A stretch of DNA of 64,000 bases from the NCBI GenBank assembly GCA_008921705.1, contig VFFE01007034.1:310874-374873 (forward strand). Direction: 5' to 3'. The notes below the pieces were generated by a model. That model did no database searches and was not told the origin of the DNA. It saw nothing but the letters and a program-made list of their open reading frames with translations. Shown here in pieces: positions 25,714 to 35,610 of this stretch. This DNA comes from Burhinus oedicnemus (Eukaryota > Chordata > Aves > Charadriiformes > Burhinidae). Every line of letters begins with the position of its first letter. The stretch's first letter is position 1. The translations under genes and the position numbers were made by a program.

Positions 25714-26018
25714 GTTTGCCTCTCGAGCCAGGAGGGGGACCAGTTACCACCAATTGAGCTTACCTCACTGAGTGCTGACTGAGTTCCTCCGGCAGGGCAC
25801 ATTTAGAACTGCCGTGGGTGATGCCGGCTCTGCCCCTGCCACGTCAGCAGCCCGCTCCCAAACTGCAGGTGCCGGCATGAGCTAGCCGCTTCTCTGGGCT
25901 TCAAGAACCCCAAAAAAGAGCTCCTTGCGGGCCCTTTTTGCCTCAATCCCCTTCCCCAGTGTGGATTTACCTCACTGGAGCTAGTCTCCTCAGTGAGTGA
26001 CCGTTAGCGTGTTTACAG
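25714..26018 (-). promoter_or_regulatory. CR1 5' UTR / internal promoter region
   Basis: This GC-rich stretch lies between the ORF1 start and the point where the host CR1 resumes, so it must belong to the inserted element. Full-length CR1 copies carry their internal promoter here. I cannot place a start site, and no TATA box is evident. Most CR1 copies lose this part, which makes it informative. Confidence 0.6.
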
Positions 26019-26606
26019 CAGATGACTTGATTGAGAGCAGCCCTGCAGAGAAAGACTTGGGGGTACTGATGGATGTAAAATGGGACACAAGCTGGCAATG
26101 TGTGCTCGCAGCCCAGAAAGCCAACTGCATTGTGGGCTGCATCAAAAGAAGCATGGCCAGCAGGTCAAGGAAGGTGATTCTGCCCCTCTGCTCTGCTCTT
26201 TGAGACACCACCTGGAGTACTGCATCCAGCTCTGGGGTCCCCAGCACAAGAAAGACATGGACCTATTAGAGCAGGTCCAGAGAAGATCCACAAAAATGAT
26301 CAGACGGATGGAACACCTCTCCTATGAGGATAGGCTGAGAGAGTTGGGGTTGTTCAGCATGGAGAACAGAGAGGCTCCAGGGGGACCTTATTCCAGCCTT
26401 AGAATACTTAAAGCGTGCTTACAAGACAGAGAGACTTTACCAAGGTCTGTAGTGACAGAACAAGGGGCAATGGTTTTAAACTGAAAGAGGGTATATTTGG
26501 ATTGGACGTAAGGAAGAAATCTTTTATGATGACTTGTGAGACAGTGGAACAAGTTGCCCAAAGAAGTTGTGCATGCCCCATCATTGAAAGTGTTCAGGTG
26601 TGGGGC
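26019..26606 (+). mobile_element. CR1 LINE, segment 2 of the split copy
   Basis: It resumes the CR1 interrupted at 21674: [18 protein letters not shown], then [75 protein letters not shown] and the RHWN-like region. Frameshifts occur near 26203, 26390 and 26500. It is cut at about 26606 by a solo LTR and continues at 27066. The left boundary is exact to one or two bases. Confidence 0.9.
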
Positions 26607-27065
26607 ATGAGAAGACTTTGGCATGGTAACACAGGATAATTTGCCTCCTCCATCCGAGTACGTAGAGTCCTAAGCACATCTTATCTTGTTGTCATAGTTA
26701 CCCAGGATCGTTTGTTTCCCCCCATCTGCACATACCCTTGCATGGGTGCCAACGTGATGGCCAGCTGCAGATCTTGGAATTTGTACAAGAGCACCTGCAT
26801 TACATCAGTGAGTTTCCTAATAAGCAGAGCAAGACATTGCATATGTATGATATGTTAACCAGCACAAGTTTTATTACCCAATTCTTTGGTGCTTGAGTTT
26901 CACCCTCAAGAAGGTCTCCGCTGCATTGGGTCACCATTTTTAGTAGTGTCGATGTCCCGGGGCTGCCACTGTTGTAATGCTACACTTTCAATAAAGCCAA
27001 AGCTTTCCTCACCAAGTGTCATGCCTCGTCCCTGAGGCATCTGCACCTGCTTTTTGCTCATAACG
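26607..27065 (+). mobile_element. Solo LTR, short ERVK/alpharetrovirus-like
   Basis: A 459-bp block unrelated to CR1 separates two CR1 parts that are otherwise continuous (host bases tggggc at 26601-26606 and tgggcc at 27066-27071, a likely 6-bp duplication with one mismatch). It contains AATAAAG (26990-26996) about 70 bases before its right end, followed by a U5-like stretch. Features such as CATGGTAACA near the start and GCATCTGCACCTGC near the end recall alpharetroviral LTRs (recollection). The termini do not show clean TG...CA, so the boundaries may be off by a few bases and have mutated. No viral genes are present. Confidence 0.7.
26990..26995 (+). promoter_or_regulatory. LTR polyadenylation signal (AATAAA)
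   Basis: AATAAA lies about 70 bases before the LTR right end, the spacing seen in short-U5 retroviral LTRs. It would end rightward transcripts starting in or passing into the LTR. Confidence 0.5.
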
Positions 27066-27178
27066 TGGGCCTTTGAGCAACCTGATCTAGTGAAACATGT
27101 CCCTGCCCATGGCAGGGGTGTTGAACTAAATGATTTTCAAAGGTCCCTTCCAACCCAAACCATTCTGTGATTCTATGA
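27066..27178 (+). mobile_element. CR1 LINE 3' end, segment 3 of the split copy
   Basis: The text 'tgggcctttgagcaacctgatctagtg' continues the ORF2 end left at 26606. It is followed by the CR1 3' UTR ('ggtcccttccaacccaaacc') and the terminal repeat ATTCTGTGATTCTATG. This closes the copy that began at 21028, after removal of the CR1 at 21675-26018 and the LTR. Confidence 0.92.
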
Positions 27179-29434
27179 CAAGGGTATTCTGTTGCAACTA
27201 TTGTCAGAATTTGGGAACTAAAGAAATGTGGACACAATAGTTTGGTGAAAGATGAGGAGGCTGAAGAAAGCACATTTTTCTCTATCAGGCACACACACAT
27301 TAATTTTCTGAATGGCTAAATCCAGAAAAGTACTTCACTGATAGCTCCTTTAAGTTTAAGCTGCAGACAGATTTGTTGAGGTTACCAAGAATATGGAAAA
27401 CAGAAACTGCTTCTACTTTTTGTTCCTGGGTTGTACAAACAGTGGGACACTTTGTATTTTTCCTTGCACAGAACAATTCCTTTTGTATAAAACAGAATTA
27501 TACTTCATGGGAAGATAGCAATAGCTTCTCTTTATGACAAGCTCTCTGTCAAACCTCATTGTAACTGCTATCTTCTAGAAAAATCAGTACAATTCACAAA
27601 CTAATATTCTTTTGCTCCAAGAACATCTTTTTCATTTTTGCAGCCTTTACGCAGGGAGCGGTCCCTCTGCCAACAGGCTGTCATGATTTGCTGATTTGTC
27701 TCCGTTACTTCATCTCTTCAAGACTCTTCTGAACCCTTTTTTGTAGAGCCTTTTCCCTTGCCTGTCTTCAGATAAATCTACATCTTTTCTGCCAACCTGC
27801 AACTTTAATATCCCTGAAAAAAAAACCCACAAGTTCTTTCATGGAGAACAGAACTAATGAAATGTGGTTTCCAATACCTTTAGTTTGAGTGGGGTTCTCT
27901 GCTGTTAACAGACTACAAAATTTGAAGCTTATTTTAGAGATGTTTTCCCCCATGTTGTTTCTCTAAGGTCTCATAGGAATTCACAGCTATTCTTTCAGTG
28001 GGTTCCAGAGAGGCTGTCTTCGCTCTTCCCAGCCATTTATTTCCACAGATTGCAGACTTTTACTCCTCTGTCAGATTTGGTTGACATAGATGGTGTGATT
28101 ACCTCATTTTCCTGGTTGTTTTGGTTGGTTTTGATTGTTGGTTTTTTGGGTTCTTGGTTTTTTTTTTTAAATCTCCACCTTTGGTGGTGTACTTTTTCAG
28201 ACGCACATGTTTTTTTGGACATAATAATAGTTACAGAGTGCTTTTGTGCAGAGAGGTTTTAAATTCAGCGTACAGCAGCATTCTCTTTGGGGCAGAGAGG
28301 CAAGAGGGCAGGTCAGGGATCAAAAAAACATTGATTTCAACAAGAAATGTATTTTTCCTGTTGCAAGTTTATAAAAAAAAAAAGGAATTGCTCATACTAC
28401 TTTTATTGCAAATGGTATTTTACTTTTATTTATTTTTTTTTACTTTAGAAAGCCTAGTAGAACAAACATGAGATCTTTTGGGATAAAAGTCTTTGTACTA
28501 AAGCACTCTATACAGACACAATTGTTCCATTTTATATTTCTGTTGAATAACTGCTCAGTATGAAGAGAAAATTTCTGGCTGATTCCTTCTGTCCTCCTCC
28601 CCAACAGACAGCAAAGTAAAATCCGGGACAGGAACCTAATCACGAGGTTGTTTATGCTGAAATACATACCTAAGTCTAATGTTGCTTCAGTAGTGACTGC
28701 TTGTTAGTGATGTCTTTTTTATTTGGTCATGGAATTTGATTTGCTGCTCTCTGTAATACCTGTACGGTATTGCAAATAAATACCTCATTGTGAATATTAA
28801 GGAGTAATTAGAAGATGAGAATGCTAGCCTGGATTGCAGGTGACCACAGTGACTATTAGCACATGGTGACTTGTCTGATCATTATGGGAGGGACAATATT
28901 TTCAGTTTAGCTTTTGAAACCTTTGCTCTAGGATTAAAAATTTTTAGCCAAGTATTTATGTTGCATTTTGTTGGAAAAAATTTGTAGAATTTGTACATCT
29001 TTATGGAAGACATTTGCACATCTTATTGTAGAAACAGAATACACATAAGCAATGCCGTATCGACAACACCCTCTAAATTATCCAGAATTGTTATCAGAGG
29101 AGTACTGCTCCTGGAAAAGGATAACATATATCTAGTAGAGCCTGCTCCCTGAACTGCATGCAGCTAAATTCTGTGAAAGGTGCATCCATAGAATGACTGC
29201 ATCACAAATACCCACATTCCACAGGCCTTAAAACATTTTAACACATCTAACTAAGCCAAACAATTCACTACAAAAGATTCAAATCCACCAAAATAATGTT
29301 TCATGGAAAGAGAGCAAGAGACATTTTGAGTGTTGCAATGGCCTACTGTCCTTTTAATACCATGGAATTTTCATAGGTGAAGATGTCTATCCAGATGATG
29401 TCAACACTATCTCCCATGATATCCTCATGAACAG
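27179..29434. other. Unannotated sequence
   Basis: No gene or clear repeat is seen. T-rich runs near 28158-28168 and 28432-28442 and an A run near 28373-28384 are low-complexity. The 116-codon open frame at 28121-28471 is an aromatic-rich reading of T-rich DNA, not a plausible protein. Confidence 0.5.
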
Positions 29435-30048
29435 TGTTGCGCTATTTGGTATACTACTTATATAGAACTTGCTTAGCATAACTTGCTTAGGATTAGTACC
29501 TAAATTTGCTGAAGCCTCAGGCTGCAAGCTTTGAACTTTCACCCAGATATGCTGAACTTTTACCTAGTTAAGTAAAAGAAGGAAGGCCCCAGAGCTGGTT
29601 TGAGCTGGATGATAAGGAAGGCTGCTACAATGGTCAGCTGACACAGCAACCTTAGAGATAAGAGAACAAACAGCTCACCTAGAGACAATGAAGGGACCCA
29701 AAGAAGAACGGGAAGATCCCAGGCCCTAATATTACTCCTGGTCAGAACTGTCACGTGAGGGGTGGGGAATTTAGATTGTAAGGTTACAATTGCCCTGAGA
29801 TTTCTTTGTTCAGGGTCCCTCTTCAGAGTCACCCATTTTGAGCTGCTCTGCATGTTAGATAAATCAACCACTTATTTACTCAGCAGATTGGCAACTCACC
29901 TTTTCAAGCAGGAACCTAGGGTCAAGCCTTTTTGACGGTGGCATAATTCCTGCAGGTGGCTTAATTCCCTCAACATGAACCAAGCGTGTTGATGGTGGTG
30001 TAATTCCTGGCAGATCGCAGGTTAGTTCAGTGGACAGTGAAGTGAATT
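29435..30048 (+). mobile_element. Candidate LTR-derived sequence
   Basis: The block starts TGTTGCGCTATTTGG and includes phrases typical of LTR R/U5 regions: 'gggtccctcttcagagtcac', 'ttagataaatcaacc' and 'tggcataattcctgca' at about 29939-29954. A related phrase, 'tggtgtaattcctggcag', recurs at 29997-30014. It sits directly against a CR1 fragment. I found no matching target duplication and no clean end, so this may be a decayed or partial LTR, or not an LTR at all. Confidence 0.35.
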
Positions 30049-30235
30049 AAAAACTGATGAACTACTGAGCTCAAAGTGTTTCGGTCAGTGGCACAAATTC
30101 TACCTGGAAGCCAGTCACTAGTGCTGTAACCCGGGGGTTGATACTGGGTCCAGTACTGCTCAACATCTTCATTAATGGTCTGGATGATGTGGCAGAGTAC
30201 ACCCTCAGCAAGTTTGCAGATGTTGCAAAATATGG
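30049..30235 (+). mobile_element. CR1 LINE internal fragment (RT motif region)
   Basis: It carries the CR1 stretch from the ...GTNST/VTSG region through [15 protein letters not shown] and YTLSKFAD, so it covers RT palm motifs up to the catalytic FAD and then ends. Stops and substitutions disable it (for example 'gtaacccggggg' where relatives encode PQGS). Both ends are lost. It is a small relic beside the LTR-like block. Confidence 0.8.
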
Positions 30236-30433
30236 TTTTACTTCAAACTAAATAACCTAAAAAAAATACTTGGAGGCAAAGCAGACAAAACCAGAAAAAC
30301 ATACCAAAAATAATAAATAATTGTACACCTCTTAGCAATACATACCATTTTAAAGTCTCTCTCTCTCTGATTTCTTTGTGGGAAAACTATGTGGGCAGCT
30401 GGCTGTCAACCCCCTTCTGCGATAACAGTAATC

Positions 30434-30512
30434 TCAGAATCATAGAGTCATGGAATCAGAATGGCTTGGGTTCAAAGAGACCTTTAAAGGTCATCTAACC
30501 CAACTTCCAATC
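30434..30512 (-). mobile_element. CR1 LINE 3' terminal fragment
   Basis: On the plus strand it reads 'aatcatagagtcatggaatc' followed by 'cctttaaaggtcatctaaccc', the complement of a CR1 3' UTR and its 8-bp terminal repeats. Only about 80 bases survive, so it is a very 5'-truncated insertion. Confidence 0.8.
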
Positions 30513-31789
30513 TTCCTCAAAGACTATTGGCATCAATTTCTGAGGCTCTGTTATCTACCCCAAGATGCCTGCTCAGGGAAGATCTTAGCAAACTGCAGTT
30601 CCTCCTTAATTGCAAACCTCCTCCAAACTGCAGTTTTCTCCTGAAAGAGGAGCTAGCTGCTCTTCGTCCTTACAAAATATTTTTTAGTGGCTTTCTGGTC
30701 CTCAATAGGAGAACCACCACATACTAGATCACTCACAGTTCTTACTGCTCCCAGGAAGCTTAAACAATTTTCCTCTTCAGTCACTGCGCTTGCTGCGGCT
30801 GTTATGATAGATGAGGGTGACTATTCACCAAAAATACATTTAGGCCTGGCAGGTTCACTCAAACTTTTGTAACCATGTAACTTTCTCAGCCTTATAACCT
30901 GATTAATTTTGGAAATACTTTTGGTGTTTCATAAAATAAAGTTAGAAAAACATTTAATGGTCCATGGTCATTTCATGACCAGTGTTGGTGCAAGCAAGTT
31001 ATTGATTCTGCATGGAAGAGCTAAAGTCATCTCACGTTCATGTCAGTACAGAGCAGCTTAAGGGGAAAATACAGAACAACAGTTGCAATGACTAGGTATG
31101 AGCTCTAGCGTTGAAAATTCTCATCACTGGGATGTTGTAGTGAGGTGTTTCTAGAACTTATTTTTTCACTTGAGTTGACTTCCCTGATGAATTATATGGT
31201 GGGCCAGATATTCAGCTGGTTTCTATGGCTGTACCTCTGTTGATTCAATCTAAGTGCTCCGACTCACCATAGCTGAGGATCTAGCCTATAGCTGTTGAAC
31301 CATCATTATAACTTTTTAAAGTTGATGTATGCTCTGTTTAGAAGAGGCAGGAAGGAAACACTGAAAACATTTACAGTGAATTTTAGTATTTTCTGCCAGT
31401 CACACTGAGGGAATGACTTGAAAATACACTAATTAGTATCTCCATTTGCCTCTGAAATATTCTTTAGCTTGTTTCAATCTCATTTCATCCTTTCCCAGAT
31501 TGCATTTATTATTGTTTACATGTAAAATCCTTGGAGTCTTTCAACTGTAAAGAAGGAAGAACTAAATGTTGATGTCTGATAATTACTTCTTTTCTCTTGA
31601 AAGACATTTTAGCATGTGAAGTAGTAGTTTGTTTGCTGGGTGGAATATCAGTTGGGAACATGTTAAACCTAAAGAAGGACATAAAACAGAGTTTCTCCCA
31701 CAGAAACTGAAACACTAGCAGCAATAGCTAGCAGACTCAGGGAGCCACAACACAGTGTGCAATGTGGAGAAATTTGGCTGACAGAGGAC
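30513..31789. other. Unannotated sequence
   Basis: No gene, RNA or clear repeat is recognised in this AT-rich stretch. Three overlapping 61-66-codon frames at 30450-30872 are shadows without motifs. Confidence 0.5.
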
Positions 31790-31820
31790 AGATGACTATA
31801 AACTCTTCAGAAGGGATAGG
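31790..31820 (+). mobile_element. CR1 LINE, segment 1 of the second nest
   Basis: 'gatgactataaactcttcag' followed by 'aagggatagg' matches the CR1 endonuclease stretch read as DGYKLFRRDR in the copy at 24411-24340. It is continuous with 32921 onward once the LTR is removed. The left edge is uncertain by about 20 bases. The last five bases, ATAGG, are duplicated on the far side of the LTR. Confidence 0.8.
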
Positions 31821-32343
31821 TGTAAGAGTCAACTTGTAAATTCCCCGAAACAAATGGTGAGAAACGAAAGGGAGTAGGAGGACGCCCTCCAAACGTCACT
31901 GAGGAATGTGTCAAACACTCGCAAGTACCTTGAAATGTAGCTATAGTCACGGGGCGAATAATGTAGGCCTTATGCTCAAAGAACTGATAAGGCTAACACC
32001 TGCTTACTCAGGCAGGAAAGAAACTTGCCTGGATCTGGAGGAGGGAGACAGGATGGCTCTGCTTTTCCTCAGCAGGGACAAGATAACAAGAATCTGTGTA
32101 GTTCTTTGTTTCTTTGGAAGGCCACTATCCCCGATGATGACCTTTGCCTCATTATCCGTGAAATGCATATTAAAGTTGACACCCCTGCATATGCTAATGA
32201 AGATTATTGAGATCATGCTAAACATATATGACTATAGCACTCATGCCTCCACCCAAATCATGCTACACGTCACTTGGGGAGGTGGGAAACCTGAGACGGA
32301 ACTGTCACCATAATAGTGGGGTGGGCCATACTGATACGGTGAA

Positions 32344-32350
32344 CATAAAA
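32344..32350 (+). promoter_or_regulatory. Candidate LTR TATA-like box
   Basis: CATAAAA followed by AGGGAC lies about 570 bases before the LTR end, just upstream of the GACT run. It is the best core-promoter candidate in this LTR. Assignment is by motif only. Confidence 0.35.
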
Positions 32351-32508
32351 AGGGACAATAAGTGCCCCTGGGGGAACTGACTGACTGACTGACACACTCT
32401 CTCTTTGGAACTACTTTTTTCCCTGGGGCGACTTTACACAGAGCTGTACTTCTATAAACCAGAGATCCACCCTGTTGGCTGGATCAACACTGGAACCAGG
32501 ACCGGTGA

Positions 32509-32587
32509 CCTCTTTCTCTCTCTCTCTCTCATTCTCTCTCTCTCTCTTTTTATCCCTCTGTTTCTCTTTCTTTTCTCTTTTCTTTTA
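32509..32587 (+). repeat. CT-rich simple repeat
   Basis: An almost pure pyrimidine run made of CT dinucleotides grading into TTTCT units, inside the 1,095-bp LTR. It may have expanded after insertion. Confidence 0.85.
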
Positions 32588-32593
32588 AAGTTG

Positions 32594-32745
32594 TTAAGTA
32601 AGTAACGCAAGGCATACTTTACTACTCGCCATAATTCATTGTATATCTGTTGTTAAATACTGCTTGCCATAATTCATTGTACATCTGTTGCTAAGTAATG
32701 CAAGGCATACCTTACCGCTTGCCATGATTTGTTGTATACCTAACC
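32594..32745 (+). repeat. Tandem duplication inside LTR
   Basis: Two imperfect units start at 'taagtaacgcaaggcatac' (about 32595) and 'taagtaatgcaaggcatac' (about 32687), roughly 92 bases apart. Within the first, the sub-phrase 'gccataattcattgta' recurs at 32628 and 32665, and a diverged third version lies in the second unit (gccatgatttgttgta). The second unit is incomplete. Such duplications are common in LTRs. Confidence 0.75.
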
Positions 32746-32920
32746 AATTATTGTGGACCTAGTTAAGACATATATTAATCACTGTGGGAATCTAATGAAT
32801 GTTTGTATATGGACCTTGAGAGTTGTCTCACCTTAGTCCACACCACTGGGGATTTGTGAATCTGAGTCACAGCCCCCCCCCCCCTCTTCTGAGCAGGTCT
32901 GAGTGGGGCATGACAATAGG

Positions 32921-33370
32921 CCAGGAAGGAGAGGCGGTGGGGTAGCCCTGCATGTTAGGGAGTGTTTTGATTGCCTAAAACTTAATAATGGTGACAATAG
33001 GGTCGAGGGTTTATGGGTAACAATCAGGGGGAAGGCCAACAAGGCAGACATCATGGTGGGAGTCTGTTATAGAGCACCTAACCAGGATGAAGAAGCGGAT
33101 GAAAGATTCTAAAAGCAGCTGGGAGAACCCTCACAATCACTAGCCCTTGTTCTCATGGAGGACTTCAACTTACCAGATGTCCGCTGGAAATACAATACAG
33201 CAGAGAAAAAACAGTCTAGGATGTTCCTGGTGTGAGTCGAAGATAACGGTGTGACACAGCTAGTGAGGGAGCCAGACAGGGAAGGTGCTCTGCTGGACCT
33301 GTTGCTTGCAAACAGAGAAGGATTTATGGGTGATGTGATGGTTGGAGGCTATCTTGGGCATAGTGATCAT
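32921..33370 (+). mobile_element. CR1 LINE, segment 2 of the second nest (endonuclease)
   Basis: It encodes GRRGGGVALHVRECFDCLKL, then VTIRGKANKADIMVGVCYRAPNQDEEADERF and a decayed 'MEDFNLPDV' (GDFN motif changed), then LTQLV-like and GALLDLLLANREG, up to the SDH motif. Stops (for example after ADERF at 33110-33112) disable it. It breaks at 'agtgatcat' where a minus-strand CR1 has inserted, and resumes at 34081. Confidence 0.9.
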
Positions 33371-34080
33371 AGAATCATAGAATCATTTAGGTTGGAAAAG
33401 ACCTTTAAGATCATCTTGTCCAACCATTAACCATACTCTACCAGGTCTGCCACTAAACCATGTCTCTAAGCACCACATCTACACAACTTTTAAACACATC
33501 TAGGGATGGTGACTCAACCACCTCCCTGGGCAGCCTGTTCCAATGTTTGATAACTCTTTCAGTGCAAAATTTTTTCCTAATGTCCAGCCCAAACCTCCCG
33601 TGGCGCAACTTGAACCTGTTTCCTCTTGTCCTATCACTAGTTACTTGGGAGAAGAGATCAGTGCCCATCTCACTGCAACCTCCTTTCAGATAGTTGTAGA
33701 AAGCAAGAAGGTCTCCCCTCAACCTTCTCTTCTCCAGACTAAACAAGCCTAATTCCTTCAGCTGTTCCTCATAAGACATGTTCTCCAGACCCCTCACCGG
33801 CTTTGTTGCCCTTCTCTGGACACACTCCAGCACCTCAATGTCCCTTCTATCCTGTGGCGCCCAAAACTGAACACAGTACTCAAGCTGCGGCCTCAGCAGC
33901 ACCAAGTACAGGGGCACGATCACTTCCCTACTCCTGCTGGCCACACTATTCTTGATACAGGCCAAGATGCCGTTGGCCTTCTTGGCTACCTGGGCACACT
34001 GCTGGCTCATGTTCAGCCGGCTGTCCACCAGGACCCCCAGATCCTTTTCTGCCAGGCAGCTTTCCAGCCACTCCTCCCCA
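33371..34080 (-). mobile_element. Young CR1 LINE fragment, 5'-truncated
   Basis: This 710-bp piece matches 21675-22383 of the near-full-length CR1 with about nine differences by eye (about 98.7% identity). It holds the last 191 codons of ORF2 in an open frame (34028-33453; ...[20 protein letters not shown]-terminal LRDMV) plus the 3' UTR. It is inserted antisense in an older CR1, splitting the endonuclease SDH motif codons, with AT on each side as a possible 2-bp duplication. Confidence 0.93.
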
Positions 34081-34361
34081 ATGAAATGATAGAGTTTTCA
34101 ATTCTTGGAGAAGTAAGGAGAGGGGTCAGCAGAACTGCCACCTTGGACTTCCGGAGGGTGGACTTTGGTCTTTTCAGGAGCCTGGCTGACAGAGTCCCTT
34201 GGGAGGCAGTCCTGAAGGGCAAAGGAGTCCAGGAAGGCTGGATGTTTTTCAAGAAGGAAGTTTTAAAGGCACAGGAGCAGGCTGTCCCCATGTGCTGAAA
34301 AATGAGCCACTGGGGAAGAAGACTGGCCTGGCTGAACAGAGAGCTTTGGCTGGAACTCAGG

Positions 34362-34379
34362 AAAAAAAAAAAAAAAAAA
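34362..34379 (+). repeat. Poly(A) run of 18 inside CR1 ORF2
   Basis: The run lies in the reading frame, where relatives have a basic codon block, so it is slippage expansion rather than a retrotransposition tail. Confidence 0.8.
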
Positions 34380-35610
34380 GGAGTTTATAACCTTTGGAAG
34401 AAGAGTCAGGAAACTCAGGAGGACTACAAGGAGGTCATGAGGTTATGCAGGGAGAAAATTAGAAGGGCCAAAGCCCAACTAGAACTTAATCTGGCTACTG
34501 CCGTAAAAGACAATAAAAAATATTTCTATAAATATATTAGTAATAAAAGGAGGGCTAAGAAGAATCTCCATCCTTTATTGGAAGTGGGGGGAAAAATAGT
34601 GATAAAAGATGATGAAAAGGCTGAGGTACTTAATGCCTTCTTTGCCTCAGTCTTTAACAGTAAGACCAGTTGTTCCCCAAGTACCCAGCCCTCTGAACTG
34701 GAAGACAGGGACAGGGAGAACGATGAGGCCCCCATAATCCAAGGAGAAATGGTGAGTGACTTCCTACAACACTTAGACACACACAAGTCTATGGGGCCAG
34801 ATTGGATCCACCCAAGGATACTGAGGGAGCTGGTGGAAGTGCTCACCAAGCTGCTTTCCATCATTTATCAGCAGTCTTGGGTAACCAGGGAGGTCCCAGT
34901 TGACTGAAGGTTGGAAAATGTGACACCCATCTACAAGAAGAGCCAGAAGGAGGATGAGGGGAACTACAGGCCTGTCAGTCTGACTTCATGTCAGGGAATG
35001 TTAGGGAGCAGATCACCTTGAGTGCCATCACATGGCACATAAAGGACAACCAGGTGTTCAGGTACAATCAGCATAGATTTATGAAAGGCAAGTCTGCTTG
35101 GAAGACTGGATCTCCTTCTTTGATAAGCTGACCCGTTTAGTGGATGAGGGAAAAGCTGTGGATGTTGTTTACCTGGACTTTAGTAAAACCTTTGACATCG
35201 TTTCCCACAGCATTCTCCTTGAGAAACTGGCTACTCATGGCTTGGATGAGCATGTGCTTCACTGAGTAAAAAACTGGCTGGACAGAAAAACCCAAAGAGT
35301 GGTGGTGAATGAAGTTAAATCCAGTTGGCAGCCAGTCATAGGTAGTGTTCCCCAGTTCTCAATATTGAGGCCAGTTCTGTTTAATATCTTTACCAGCAGT
35401 CTGGATGAGAGGATCGAATGTACCCTCAGTAAGTTTGCAGACGACACCAACTTGGGTGGGAGTGTTGATCTGCTTGAGGATAGAAAGGCTCTACAGAGGG
35501 ATCTGGACAGGCTAGATCAATGGGCCGAGGCCAATGGTATGAGGTTCAACAAGGCCAAGTGCTGGGTCCTGCACTTGGGTCACAACAACCCCATGCAGCG
35601 CTACAGGCTT

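Larger units (their letters stand above)
21675..26018 (-). mobile_element. Near-full-length CR1 LINE
   Basis: This is the most complete transposon in the window, about 4.34 kb. On the minus strand it holds a GC-rich 5' UTR (25714-26018), ORF1 (25713-24602), a short spacer, ORF2 with endonuclease and RT (about 24520-21756), and the 3' UTR ending in ATGATTCTATGATTC at 21675. The boundaries are set by the split host CR1, which reads continuously once the element is removed. At most a 2-bp duplication (GA) flanks it, as expected for CR1. Both ORFs carry stops and frameshifts, so it is not autonomous. The last 311 codons of ORF2 are open. Confidence 0.93.
31821..32915 (+). mobile_element. Solo LTR, 1,095 bp, with perfect 5-bp target duplication
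   Basis: It begins TGTAAGAG and ends GCATGACA, and is flanked by ATAGG at 31816-31820 and 32916-32920, a perfect 5-bp target duplication. The host is a CR1 endonuclease region that reads through after excision. Inside are a candidate core promoter (CATAAAA at 32344-32350), a GACT tetranucleotide run (about 32379-32392), a CT-rich tract (32509-32587), a tandem duplication (about 32594-32745) and 12 Cs (32873-32884). No gag/pol sequence is present. The 5-bp duplication fits ERVL or ERV1 classes; I cannot decide. The 135-codon frame at 31906-32313 is part of U3. Confidence 0.85.

Noticed and set aside
31906..32313. 135-codon plus frame
   Set aside because: It lies wholly within the solo LTR U3 region and shows no protein family motif.
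34362..34379. A18 run considered as a retrocopy poly(A) tail
   Set aside because: CR1 coding sequence continues on both sides in the same copy, so it is slippage inside ORF2.
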